Below, piece by piece: positions 12,261-22,300 of a stretch of 64,000 bases of DNA. This stretch comes from Eudorina sp. 2006-703-Eu-15 (lineage: Eukaryota > Chlorophyta > Chlorophyceae > Chlamydomonadales > Volvocaceae), in contig BDSI01000002.1 of NCBI GenBank assembly GCA_003117195.1, forward strand, positions 2,009,328 through 2,073,327. Direction: 5' to 3'. The notes under the pieces were generated by a model, which was given only the letters and a program-made list of their open reading frames with translations, was not told where the DNA came from and ran no database searches. The translations under genes and the position numbers were made by a program. The stretch's first letter is position 1. Each line of letters begins with the position of its first letter.

Positions 12261-12581
12261 GTGGGTTGCAAAGCGAGGCCCGGGGGGTTACCGTACTACA
12301 GCACACTGAAACCCACATGCCACAGGACGACCGCGGGTCCGACGCCTGCCAGCTGCCACCGCGGGCTGCGTGTTCCGTTCAGCATGGGAACAGCCGGTCG
12401 GGACTCGGTTCCACCTGATGATGGCCACTAGTAGGGGGCAGGATGGGGCCACGTGGTTGCAGCAAACGGAATGCTGGGCTGCCCGATCCGCGGATCCGGC
12501 AGATCCGCGCGTCATAGGTAATCGAGGTGTCTGTTGAGACGCACAGTACGGGATCCGGGGTTGGTTGGCATCCACGATTTC

Positions 12582-12672
12582 GCAGGGAGGTGGGGCAGGG
12601 AGGTGCGGCAGGGAGGTGGGGCAGGGAGGTGCGGCAGGGAGGTGGGGCAGGGAGGTGCGGCAGGGAGGTGGG
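12582..12672. repeat. GGAGGTGSGGCAG minisatellite, left half
   Basis: Short tandem units alternating GCAGGGAGGTGGG and GCAGGGAGGTGCG. The array stops at the left border of the element at 12673 and resumes to its right in the same orientation, which indicates that one array was split by an insertion. Confidence 0.9.
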
Positions 12673-13205
12673 CAGTGTTGCTATCTTCCAAAACGGGGAA
12701 ATAGAATTCCGCAGGTTTCCGGCCTGTCGCCAGTAGCCAAAAAACCTTTGGCAGGGCAGATTTTGGGGGGCTTCCGAGGTGCCAGGAAATAAAAACCTCC
12801 GAGGCAGGCCAGGCCAGGCTATTTCTCCGAGGCAGGCCAGGCTATTTCTGCGTGTTTCGACAGCAGGGCCACTGCTACCACAGCTACAACATAGATTCTC
12901 AGTCTTGGAGCCCTGAAGCGCGCTTTCCTTGCGTCGCGGATGCATGTGGGAGAGTAATCAGGAGTTGGGGACACGGCATCAGAGTGTGTTTTGGCGGTAG
13001 ACAGGTGTACGATGCAGAAATTGCCCCTGCGCCTGCAGATTTCCAGGCCCTTTTGGTAGTCTGGAAAATAGTTGGCAGGGCAGATTTCCGGCTCTCCACA
13101 GCGTCAAATAAATGAAATCTCGCAGGTTTCTTGGGGGTCCGGGAAATAAAAAATTTCCGGGGTTTTGGCCCGTAAATATTCTTTTTATTTAAGATAGCAA
13201 CACTG
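12673..13205. mobile_element. hAT-like non-autonomous transposon (533 bp)
   Basis: The left end is CAGTGTTGCTATCTT and the right end AAGATAGCAACACTG, a perfect 15-bp terminal inverted repeat of the CAGNG type seen in hAT elements. The 8 bp on each side are identical (GAGGTGGG at 12665-12672 and 13206-13213), the hAT target-site length. Because the target is a tandem repeat, the duplication alone is weak evidence, but the matching termini are strong. The interior is AT-rich with repeated GGCAGGGCAGATTT and CAGGCCAGGC motifs and no transposase. Confidence 0.8.
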
Positions 13206-13300
13206 GAGGTGGGGCGGGGAGGTGCGGCAGGGAGGTGGGGCAGGGAGGTGGGGCAGGGAGGTGGGGCAGGGAGGTGGGGCAGGGAGGTGGGGCAGGGGCG
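13206..13300. repeat. GGAGGTGGGGCAG minisatellite, right half
   Basis: Continuation of the array at 12582-12672 on the other side of the hAT-like element, same orientation and unit. Confidence 0.9.
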
Positions 13301-13780
13301 AGGGCGTGCTCTCCGTCCGCCGCACCAAGGGCGTCGCATGCACACTCGGGGTCTCGTGACTTTGTCCCGTCCTCTGAACTTCGACGTACGACGTCGTCCT
13401 CGTGCCCCCTGCCGTGCTCGCAGTGCTCCCAAACATCACGCGGATCGTGGTTTGAGTAGCAGTACGGGAGCTGTAGGGGAATACGACCAATGGGTGCGGC
13501 CCCAGTGGGGCGCGCCCGGGCTCCTCGCTTCTGGCTCGCAACAACAGCCGGACCAGCGCAAACCCTACGCAAAAGCCGCCACGTAACGGTACTCATGTTC
13601 GGTGAAGCTGGTACGTACGACTGAGCCGGTGAAACAGGACGGTATACAGCCTGGGCGCCTTTTGCGTGTCCCCGATCCGAACGATGTGACGAGGCGGTGT
13701 GTGTCTCATCCGATCCTGAGTGCGGTAGTACATCCGCAAATGCAAAAAACAAATCATGGGCGGATGAATGTTGAACGATT

Positions 13781-13828
13781 GAATGAATGAATAAATTAAT
13801 GAATGAATGAATGAATTAATTAATGAAT
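13781..13828. repeat. (GAAT)n microsatellite
   Basis: Nearly uninterrupted GAAT/TAAT tetranucleotides over about 48 bp in intergenic DNA. Confidence 0.9.
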
Positions 13829-15317
13829 GGAAGCGCAACAGATGGAGAGTCAACGATTAAAGGAGCGCAGAATGGTCAGTTAGAGCGGCACGAGGAGGGA
13901 TTGTGTGTAGCGCGGAACTCTCGCCCGAATGGGGAGTATTGGTTCATCAGGGTTTATCACACGCCATCGGTTTGCAGGCGAGGATGGAAAGGGGAGGATG
14001 GGTCGCTGGCATACAAACAGGGCCCGGAGAAGGGGGGGTGCGGCAGGAAGGGAAGAGGGAAGGGGGGCTAGGAAGGACAGACAGGCTGTTCCATCCGCAC
14101 GATACCACAGACAGAGAGATCAACTCACTCGGCAACAGCAAGCGAGTGGGCATCGCTGCGTTCGCTTTAGTGCTTGTCACGGTGTGGATTGTGGGGATGG
14201 TGGCGGTACGCAAGGCGGTTATAGCATCTTAGCCCATAGCACCCAGGCGGCATTCAAGTGCGCAGCCATGCTGATGGGTATATGTGACACGCATCGTGTC
14301 TGATGTAGCACGCATCGTGTCTGATGTGGCACGCAAGTTCATCCATGTATGGTAAGACGGCGAAGTTCGGGAGAGCAGCGTTGCCACGGGGCCTTTGGTG
14401 TGCGCCCCAGTCCCTGCTGGGTTCCCCGTTTTTTGTCAGGCATGTCGTTGCGGCCGTCGTGATTTCCGGCACCTCGGTCCAGGTGCAAGTGCGTTTGCAT
14501 TTCTGTGGGGGCCAAAGGCCAACGTCTGTTTACGTGGGGGTAAAAGGCAGTCGGCTTGCAAGAGCTGCGGCCGGTTTTGTGGATGATGAGCTGCATGCAG
14601 ATTGCTGCTGTTATGCGACAACTAATATATCTCATTACCATGTGGGTTGGTTATGGACCAACAGTATATGCTGAGCTAACGCACCCACCCGAGCGGTCGA
14701 AGCGGGTGGCGATTCGCGCAGTCGAGGAGGGGTCGGGAGGGGTCGAGATCCGGAGAGGGTTTGAGGGCGGGGCAGGGCGATAGCTACGGTATATGGAGGA
14801 CTGACTGTTCACATGTCCGTTTTCCGATGTCAAACCAAATCGATCCGACGAGGCTCCATTTGACTGGGTATTATTTTTCTCGAGATTTTGTTCCCGGCTG
14901 CCTGGCTGGCAGGTCGGGCCGCGGGCCCTGTCGAGCAATTGCTGCTGAAGCGGGTTTCCCATTTTCATCGTTGATTGCAAATCTACTCCTCGAATTTTCC
15001 TCGAGTCCTCGTGTCCTCGCTGCGGATTCGCTAACGCGGCTGGCCGGACACATTCACGACGCTACATGAACTGGAGCGGTTGATTCGGCGGCGATTGTCA
15101 TTTTGTTTTTGCGCGCGGCCGTCGATGAGAGCAAAGTGATTGGAACGGTATGGGCTCTTTCTGTGGGGCGAGGACATACACACACATCTTCAGGACACAT
15201 CAAATTTCGAGTCGCAGCACGGGGTGGATCCAAACCTATCCGAATCGGATCTTATACGATCCGGATTGTGCTGTGGCGACCAAGGTGGCAACGAGGACGT
15301 CCTCGTACCGTATCAGT

Positions 15318-15374
15318 TGTAACCATTACAAGGTGGACCCTGAGTTCCGATTGGGCGTTCCAACGGGCCCAGAT
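15318..15374. repeat. Dispersed repeat, copy 1
   Basis: This stretch matches 17201-17257 with scattered differences. Both contain ACAAGGYGGACCC, then GTTCCAACGGGCCCAGA. Copy 1 lies downstream of ELP5 and copy 2 inside an ELP5 intron. No coding frame is shared. Confidence 0.7.
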
Positions 15375-15640
15375 AGCTCGGTTTGATTAAGCAATCACCC
15401 TGCCGTAACTGTCGTACAGAACGGCACACCCACCCACACACCTCGTAGACCTAACTAACCTCCACTCCGAGCTCTGACAGAACCAATGAACAGCGCACGG
15501 TGCTGAGCAGTCCTTTATAATGCAAGGCGTGCTGTTACGATTCGCCACGATCGTCAATTCGCCATCCACGTCGGCGACAGGCAAGCGTATTCACCGGATG
15601 CGTGGCAGTGACATCCTGCTTTCGCTGTACGATCTGTACG

Positions 15641-18600
15641 TCATATGTCGAGATCCTCGTCGAGCTCCTGGTCGGAGTCCGCCTCGCTGGCCGAGTCCCG
15701 TACGTACAGGATATGTCCGAGCGCCTGCTGTCCGCCCCTCCCCGCCGCCGGACCCGTACCGCCCGCCGCCGGCGGCAGGTACCCCGCGTGATCCCCCGCC
15801 GCGTAGGCTGTTGCAAGCGAGCCGCGGTGCTGCTGCCCTTGGTGCTGGTACGGCAGTACGACCTGCTGCTTGGCGCGACGTTCCTGAAAGCACACACACG
15901 TGTGTACGGCATATGTTACGGCATATGGCACCGCGTCCTTAAGAGACAGATCAGATGCGCCAACCAGGTGCAGTCTCCGCCAGTGCACACAGCTTAGGGC
16001 TAACCTCAAAACCAAGACGCGCAGGCCTTCTGACCATGCGCGTCCATCCACCCAACCCAAGACACCGTTCATCCTCCCAGAGACATCGTCTCGGCGGCAA
16101 CATGGGCAACGCACCCACAGCAAGTCATGCCCACAGCAAGCCCATGTCGCGCCCACCGCTCCTCACCTCCTCCGTCAAAGTGAGCCGCATGCTGCTGCCC
16201 ACGGCCTTCGCCAGATCCTCGGCACTCGTCAAACCGCCCAACAGACCCGCGACCGGGCCGCCTCCCACGCCGCCAGCAGGCACACCGGCCCGTGCGGCCG
16301 CGGCTGCGGCGCCAGCCGCCCCCGCTGGTGCGGTGCCCGCCTCCGCTGCTGCTGCTCCTGGTGGCTGCAGCCGCAACAGCGCCTTCGGGTCTGGGGTGTC
16401 GAGGACCGGCGGCACGGCGTGGAATGCAAGCCGGGGTCCCGTCGTACAGTCGGTTGGGGTGCCCGTTGTGGAGGCGGTTGGTCGTTGTGCCGCTGCCGAC
16501 GAAGCCAGCTCCAGGGAGTACAGCTCCGAATCCACCTTGACACGGCCTAGGGGACAAACACAAAGTCACGAAGTCACGATCAAACATTGAACGGCGGCCC
16601 GAGCTCTGGCACCTCAGGCACGGACGGAGAAAGCGGCCGTGACGCAGACGCGGCGGCGGGGTGCTGTACGCACAACCCCGGGACAGGTCATCCATCGTCC
16701 CACTGACTGATCAAAGCAGCAGGTTTGTACGGCAAATGAGGTTGAAAGCCACTATGGACAGCCTCCGTCTTGCTGGGGCGTTTGAAACAGGCACAAGGCG
16801 GCTCTACTGATTCGGTTACGTTGGTTGTGGCCACGTGCACCGCCCTCTCAAAGCCTCCCACCTGTCCTGCGCTTTGTGCGGCAGTCCAGACGACCCGCCA
16901 GCACGCCGGTGCTGCTCGGGCCGCCGCCGCTGCTGCTGGCGCCGCCGCTGGGCGCCCCCGCGGCCGCCGCCGCCGCGATCGCTCTCTGCGCGACCTCCGC
17001 CTGCAGCGCCGTCAGGCCCGAGACGTCCACAGAGCAGCTGCACATCCTTCGCACCGCGAACACGAGCTGATCGGGGTGGAGGTCCTGGGGGCCGCGGGGG
17101 ACAAAAAGCGCCGCGTGGAACCGCGGGGACAGCAGCAATTCATTGACCGAAGCGGACGCGCGACGCGGGCGGGAACCGGGAAGCGACTGGCCGTATTTTT
17201 CAACCGTTACAAGGCGGACCCGACTCCCGACCGGGTGTTCCAACGGGCCCAGACACGGCAGCTTGTAGGCGCCTCGTTTGCAGTGTGACATACCCGGGAG
17301 AGTGGAGCCCGTCCTGGAGACCAAGAACCCAGCTGCCCGGGCATGTCCCGCCGTTTCTATGCGCATGGCGCAATGGCGGACTGCGGCTCGAGACACCCCG
17401 TTGACGTTGACGGGGCGGCTGTGCGGGCCGAGCTCACTCGTGAGGGTGAGCACCGGGGCGCCGGGCAGCGATCGCTGCAGACTTCCGCAAGTAGTTTCTT
17501 TCATTTTGAATGTAACCCCCCAAGCACCCCGCACTCCGCACTCGGGCCTGCTGGATGCGACGAGCCCACATCCCCCACAACGGGTCCCAAGCGGCGGGAC
17601 GAAAACGCGCCCGTGCTGCTGCTGTGACACGAGACAGTGCCGTACTGTGTCGTACCGTGTGCATTGAGGTGAGGACGCAGGACACCGCGGGTGCGCGCTG
17701 CACCGCCTCCAGCAGCCGGAGCGCCTTTCCGAAGGGGCCAGCCATGGCAAGAAGAAGGGGTGAAAGGTGAAAGAGGGGCGATGCCGGGGAGCATCGCAGC
17801 TCAATAGATTACCGTAGACAGGCTGTGAAGCGCAATGACACAGCAATCACGGAAGAGACGGCGCGCGAGGGGCGCGGCAGGTTCAGGTCAGCTTCCGTCG
17901 CCGTCGGCCCGGCCACAGGGGTTTTGCCCACGACGGCGTACTAGTACGGCAACCCAAGACCGCCGTACCTGCCAGCTGCCGTACCGTTCCATCAGCGTGC
18001 TGAGGCAGCCGATGACGACACAGACGGAACGCACACTCCCGGCAGCAGCAGGTGATGGGCTGCCGGTTGCGCTGTGGGGTTCGCATCCCTGTGCGCCGCT
18101 GCTGCCGCCGAGGCCCACAGAGTCCCCAGTGGCCTGCGTCGGCAGTGTTGATGTCGGCGGTCGCAGCAGCCGCGCCTGCAACGCTTCCAGCCTCATCGAC
18201 AGGCCCGGGGTCTGGGCCTGGGCCTGGGGACTGCTGCTGCTCGCCGCCGCAGGGGACCTACGCAGCGACAGAGGGCGGGCTTGTCTTGATTTGTCCCAAG
18301 AGGCCTTTCATGTCCTTTCAGGAGGGAGACGGGGACTGGCGTTATCCGCAGACACTGGAGTCGGAGGGAGGGAGTTGGGGGGAGGGGACGTGGTCTTGAA
18401 GGACTCACAAGCGGGCGGGCCGGGTTTGGGGAATGGGGCATCGTTGCGGGACGGCCGGTCGGTGCGAGCCCGACCGAGGTCAGTCCGCACCTATGGGCCT
18501 CAGGGCCCATGTACGGAAGTGCCTGAAGTCATGTGCGGTGTATGTGTTCGGGGCAAGAAAAACCAGCAAGTAACCCGCACGACCCAAACCAGTTGGCTAT

Positions 18601-19078
18601 GTGCATGTAAGATATGTACGTCGTGCTTACGCTGAAGGCTGCTCCGGGGCCGGACACGGGGCTGCCTCCCGCCAGCCCCAGGGGTCGGAGACGAGGTCGA
18701 TCAGCTCGACGGATGCGTCGTGGCGGTGCTCCCCGTGTGGAGTCCGCGAGGCTGCTTGCGGGGGCGCTGCAATATCAGCAAGAGCTCCAGTTAGGTCAAC
18801 AAGCCGGACGCTGGTCGCCTGGCTGCGGCCTTGGCGCATGGCGGACAGGAAAGCCTGGATGGCCTGCGGAGAGCGGGCGGCCTCAGCTCAGGGCGTCGGC
18901 GCGCGGAGAGAGCTCCTGCCGAGGGGCAGCGCGACGCAGGCAGCAGAATTTTCGTGCTTACATGGCGCAAGATTAGCGCTCCCCCAACCACGGCCAAGTT
19001 GTCGAGCACACAGCAGGTCGCGCAGGCTGCCGTGTCCGGCTGTGCGCCGTCACGCAGATGGCGAACGGCAGCTTCCAT
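15641..19078 (-). CDS. ELP5: Elongator complex protein 5 (ELP5)
   Basis: Subunit of the Elongator ELP4-ELP5-ELP6 subcomplex, which acts in wobble-uridine modification of tRNA. Exons 19078-18962, 18863-18631, 18304-18262, 18223-17969, 17724-17656, 17084-16862, 16546-16167 and 15883-15641 keep frame and give 520 residues. The N-terminus VRHLRDG resembles plant ELP5. IDLVSDPWGW (residues about 94-103) matches the conserved DPLGW segment. VCVVIGCLSTLMERYG (198-213) sits where the family has a V-DSLS strand, with Gly-Cys replacing Asp-Ser. VSCVLTSMHTDLHP (230-243) matches the V-S-L-HSDLH segment. LTEEERRAKQQVVLPYQ precedes the tail. The C-terminus (DSDQELDEDLDI) ends in the LDI-type acidic tail also seen in animal ELP5. 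Length exceeds the usual 300-375 residues because of Ala/Gly/Ser insertions. It is divergently transcribed from WDR27. Exon 3 (43 nt) and the exon 4 acceptor are the least certain parts. Confidence 0.88.
17201..17257. repeat. Dispersed repeat, copy 2
   Basis: Partner of 15318-15374, located in the ELP5 intron between exons 17724-17656 and 17084-16862. The best shared run is GTTCCAACGGGCCCAGA. Confidence 0.7.
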
Positions 19079-19375
19079 AATGACAGGCGTATGCGGAAGT
19101 TCACGTTTTTTCAATTTGTTTCAAGCAGGCGTTGGTCATCGTTCAAAATAACTCTGTCTCGGCATTCTCGTGTACGAAATGTGTTGATGAGAGACAGCTC
19201 TTCGACGAACACCTGAAATTGTTCAACATGTCTGTCATCCTCAAAGTGTTTTGAATCGTTTTCCCAGCAAAATTATAAGGAAAACTCCACCAGATCATGC
19301 CGTGGCCAAAGCGTCAATCTCAAGGCTGTTTCATAAAATATTACTGTCCGAGCACATGAAACGCATCATCAAACT
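19079..19375. promoter_or_regulatory. Divergent promoter region of ELP5 and WDR27
   Basis: Only 297 bp separate the two predicted start codons, which face away from each other. The stretch is markedly AT-richer than the flanking coding DNA, with AT-rich tracts such as ATTATAAGG near 19272 and CATAAAATATTAC near 19332. Neither 5' UTR is known, so transcription starts cannot be placed. Confidence 0.6.
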
Positions 19376-22300
19376 ATGGGTTTCCTGAGGTTCCTGACTG
19401 AGTTTGGGGTACAAGGCAATGGCGGACCTACCCATGTGGTCGCCACCGACGGTGAGCGTTCTCTCCTAATTCTACACTCCAAAGTCCAATATTCCATGTT
19501 TTGATTCTAAGCCGACATGTATGGCTGTGTGCAGCTGTGTTGTTGTTGTGTTTCAACCGTCACCGCACCCACACGTTACATGTCGTTCCGCAGCCTGCCC
19601 CCCTGTATCGGTCCATGAACAAAATTCCAAGAAGCAACGTGTCAAATCAAACCCATCTCTTCGCCCACTCAATGTTTGCTTTGCTGGACAGCACCTCTGG
19701 ACCTATGCCGCCGTTTTTCTCTCCTGCTGCCACCCTACTCCTCCACGCAACCTCCTGCGAGCCAAGGCCACCGCATGGTGGCTCCCCGATTTGGGTTACA
19801 GCATTTATCAACCACCTACACGTGGTCCGTTGGATGTCCGCAAGACCAGTTGGCGCCGCAAAAACCCCGCATCCGTCCGCGCCCTTCCGCGCATTTCCGC
19901 GCCCATGCGCGGCCCAACCCATTGCACATCCTGCACCTTCATCGCCGCCCGCAGGCACCTACCTGGCCTTCGCGTTACCGGGTGGCCCCCGCGTGGAGCT
20001 CCACAGCCTGGCCCCGAGCGGCGGCGCTGCGGCTGGAGGCCTCCGGAGCCCCGTCCAGCTGCAGTCGGAGATGCATCAGCGGCCGATCATCTGTCTGTGT
20101 TTCGGAGCGGGACCCATCGGTGGGTTGGGGGGAGGACACGACAGTGCTTCAGGAGTCCGCGGGGAACAGATTGAGGAGGATGAGGAGGATGAGGAGGATG
20201 AGGAGGGCGCAACCATCCCAAGGTGGACCCTTGGATGACGAGGAGGGGGTGGGGAGGAGGAGGAGGAGGAGGAGGGGGATGGCCACAGGTCGCTGGATTG
20301 AAGCGGGAGGGGCGTGTGAGGCCGGGCATAGCAGGCCGACAGCCACCTGGCGGATTGGCAGCCGCCTTAGCATCAGACACCTCCGGACTGGGGATCCTGG
20401 GGGATTGGGTGGGCCGGGATGCGATGCCCCGTCTCCTGCCCGCGACCCGAGCGGTGGTGGGTCGAGACCAGGTTGGGGCTAGGGGCGGGGTTCGGGGACG
20501 GAGTCAGGGGGTACACACGCCCTGATCAGGATCAGGATCTGGACCGCCGGGTCCTTGTGGGATACCCACATGGTTGCGAAACACGGTTCCGGAGCTTCGC
20601 TGATGTGGGTTTTCGGCGGCGGTGGCGGCGGCGGCGGCGGCGCGGGCCGCGTCAGGATAGGCGGACCCCCCGTGCAGCGCGGACCCGGGACGCGGAGCCG
20701 CTGAAGCAGCGGCCGGGAGGAACGAGCACGACCTCCGGACGCTGTATGCAGTATCAGTATCCACACAACCCTGGGCCCACTTTGACACGAGTTGACACGA
20801 CTTCCCTGGGTCCCATGCGATACAGAACATGCCCCTGGGGCAGGTAGCGTGCCCCAGGTAGTATGCCCCGACCGGCACCACAACCCCAGGACCTCCGACC
20901 CCCGCCCTTGACATTGCCGTACAGGCACCAGCGACCCGACGCCCAGCTCCGGGGCGGGCGCCGGCCGGGGCCGCCCGCCCCCGCCCCCGCCCCCGCTGCT
21001 GCCGGCGGTGCTGTTCTGCGCCTCCTGGGACGCGGTGGTGGCCTGGAACGTGAGCGCGGTGTATGACGCTGTCGCGCGGGGACATCCGCCGTCGCCGCCC
21101 ATCCAGGTGGGTGGGTGCCACCGCAGTGCCCAACGGCGGGGGCTGTTTGGGTCCAGGATGGGGACCCAAGGTACAGGATCCGTGGTATGGGATCCGTGGT
21201 ATGAGGATCTGTGGGGTAAGTCCCTGGCATGGCGTCTGTGGGGCGGTCCTGTGGGGCGAACGCTCTGTCGTCGTGGATGTGGATGGCGGTGTCGTGAGGA
21301 TCCGCGACGCCCGACCTGCAGGTCATGGCGGACCAGGGCCCGGTGTACTGCATGACGTACAGCGCCCGCCTGTCGATGCTCGTGGTGGGCGTGGGTCCCG
21401 ACGTCAACGTGTTCGACGTGCGCACCTTCCGACACGTGTACCGGTGAGCAGGATCCGGGGCCGGTCGGGGCAGGAATGTGGGAGATCCGCGGGAGACCAA
21501 GATCAACAGATCTCAGCACACTGCGCGGATCGCCAAAGATCTGACACAGTTTTCACTTTCCTTGCCTGAGGGCGAACGCGCCAGCAATCGTTTCCTTGCT
21601 AGCCGCAGGTGTGCTAGGCCCGACGGGGTCACTGGGTGCCGATGCCGATCCTTCCCGGCCACGCCGGGGCGCCTGGGCCCCGTCGCCCCGCCCAGGGATA
21701 CCCCCTTTGTCGGTAAAGACAGGGATACCCCCGCCCCCTCCCTCCCTTTCCTCCCTTCCCCTCGCCCTCGATTCGTAGTTGTATACCAACTCGACAGGTA
21801 TCACTCCCTGTGCTGTTTCACCTCAGCTCCCTCCCTCCCTGCCTTGCTGATCGCAGTTGGCATGTGTCCAAAAATGTCCTATATCCCGCCCTCCCTCCCG
21901 CCCTCCCTCCCGCACTCCTGCCACCCCGCCCTCCCGCCCTACCAGGCTCGACGGCCACAGCGCCGACGTGCTGACGGCCGCCTTCTGTCCCCCACCCGGC
22001 AACCCCCACCTGCTGATCACTGCGGGGGCCGACCGCACCTTCAAGATCTGGGACCTGGAGGCGAGTAGAGTACCGTAGGGCCCCCGCGGGGGCACCCCGG
22101 AAGGGGGAGGGGAGTCCAGGGAGGCCCCCCCGGGGAGCAGCCGGTACAACAGGGCCCTGGGGACGTACCGTAGTAGGTGGTTGGGGTGGTCAGTACGGTC
22201 AACGAATCCAACGAACGACCGCGCACCCACACGCACCCACGCACCCGCCCCGACTTGTGGCCCGCTGGCTGGCTCGCTTCCCTCACGCCCGCAGGCGGGC

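Larger units (their letters stand above)
12261..15640. other. Repeat-bearing region between convergent CAP and ELP5 genes
   Basis: Apart from a probable short terminal CAP exon, I find no supported gene here. It contains a split minisatellite (12582-13300) with a hAT-like insertion, a GAAT microsatellite (13781-13828), and a dispersed repeat copy at 15318-15374. Scattered ORFs of 60-140 codons have no recognisable motif or splice continuity. Confidence 0.6.

Noticed and set aside
17012..17203. Upstream extension of ELP5 exon 6 (SVNELLLSPRFHAALFVP)
   Set aside because: Open in frame, but the previous exon ends SMHT and the family continues directly with DLHP, so the acceptor at 17085 fits better.
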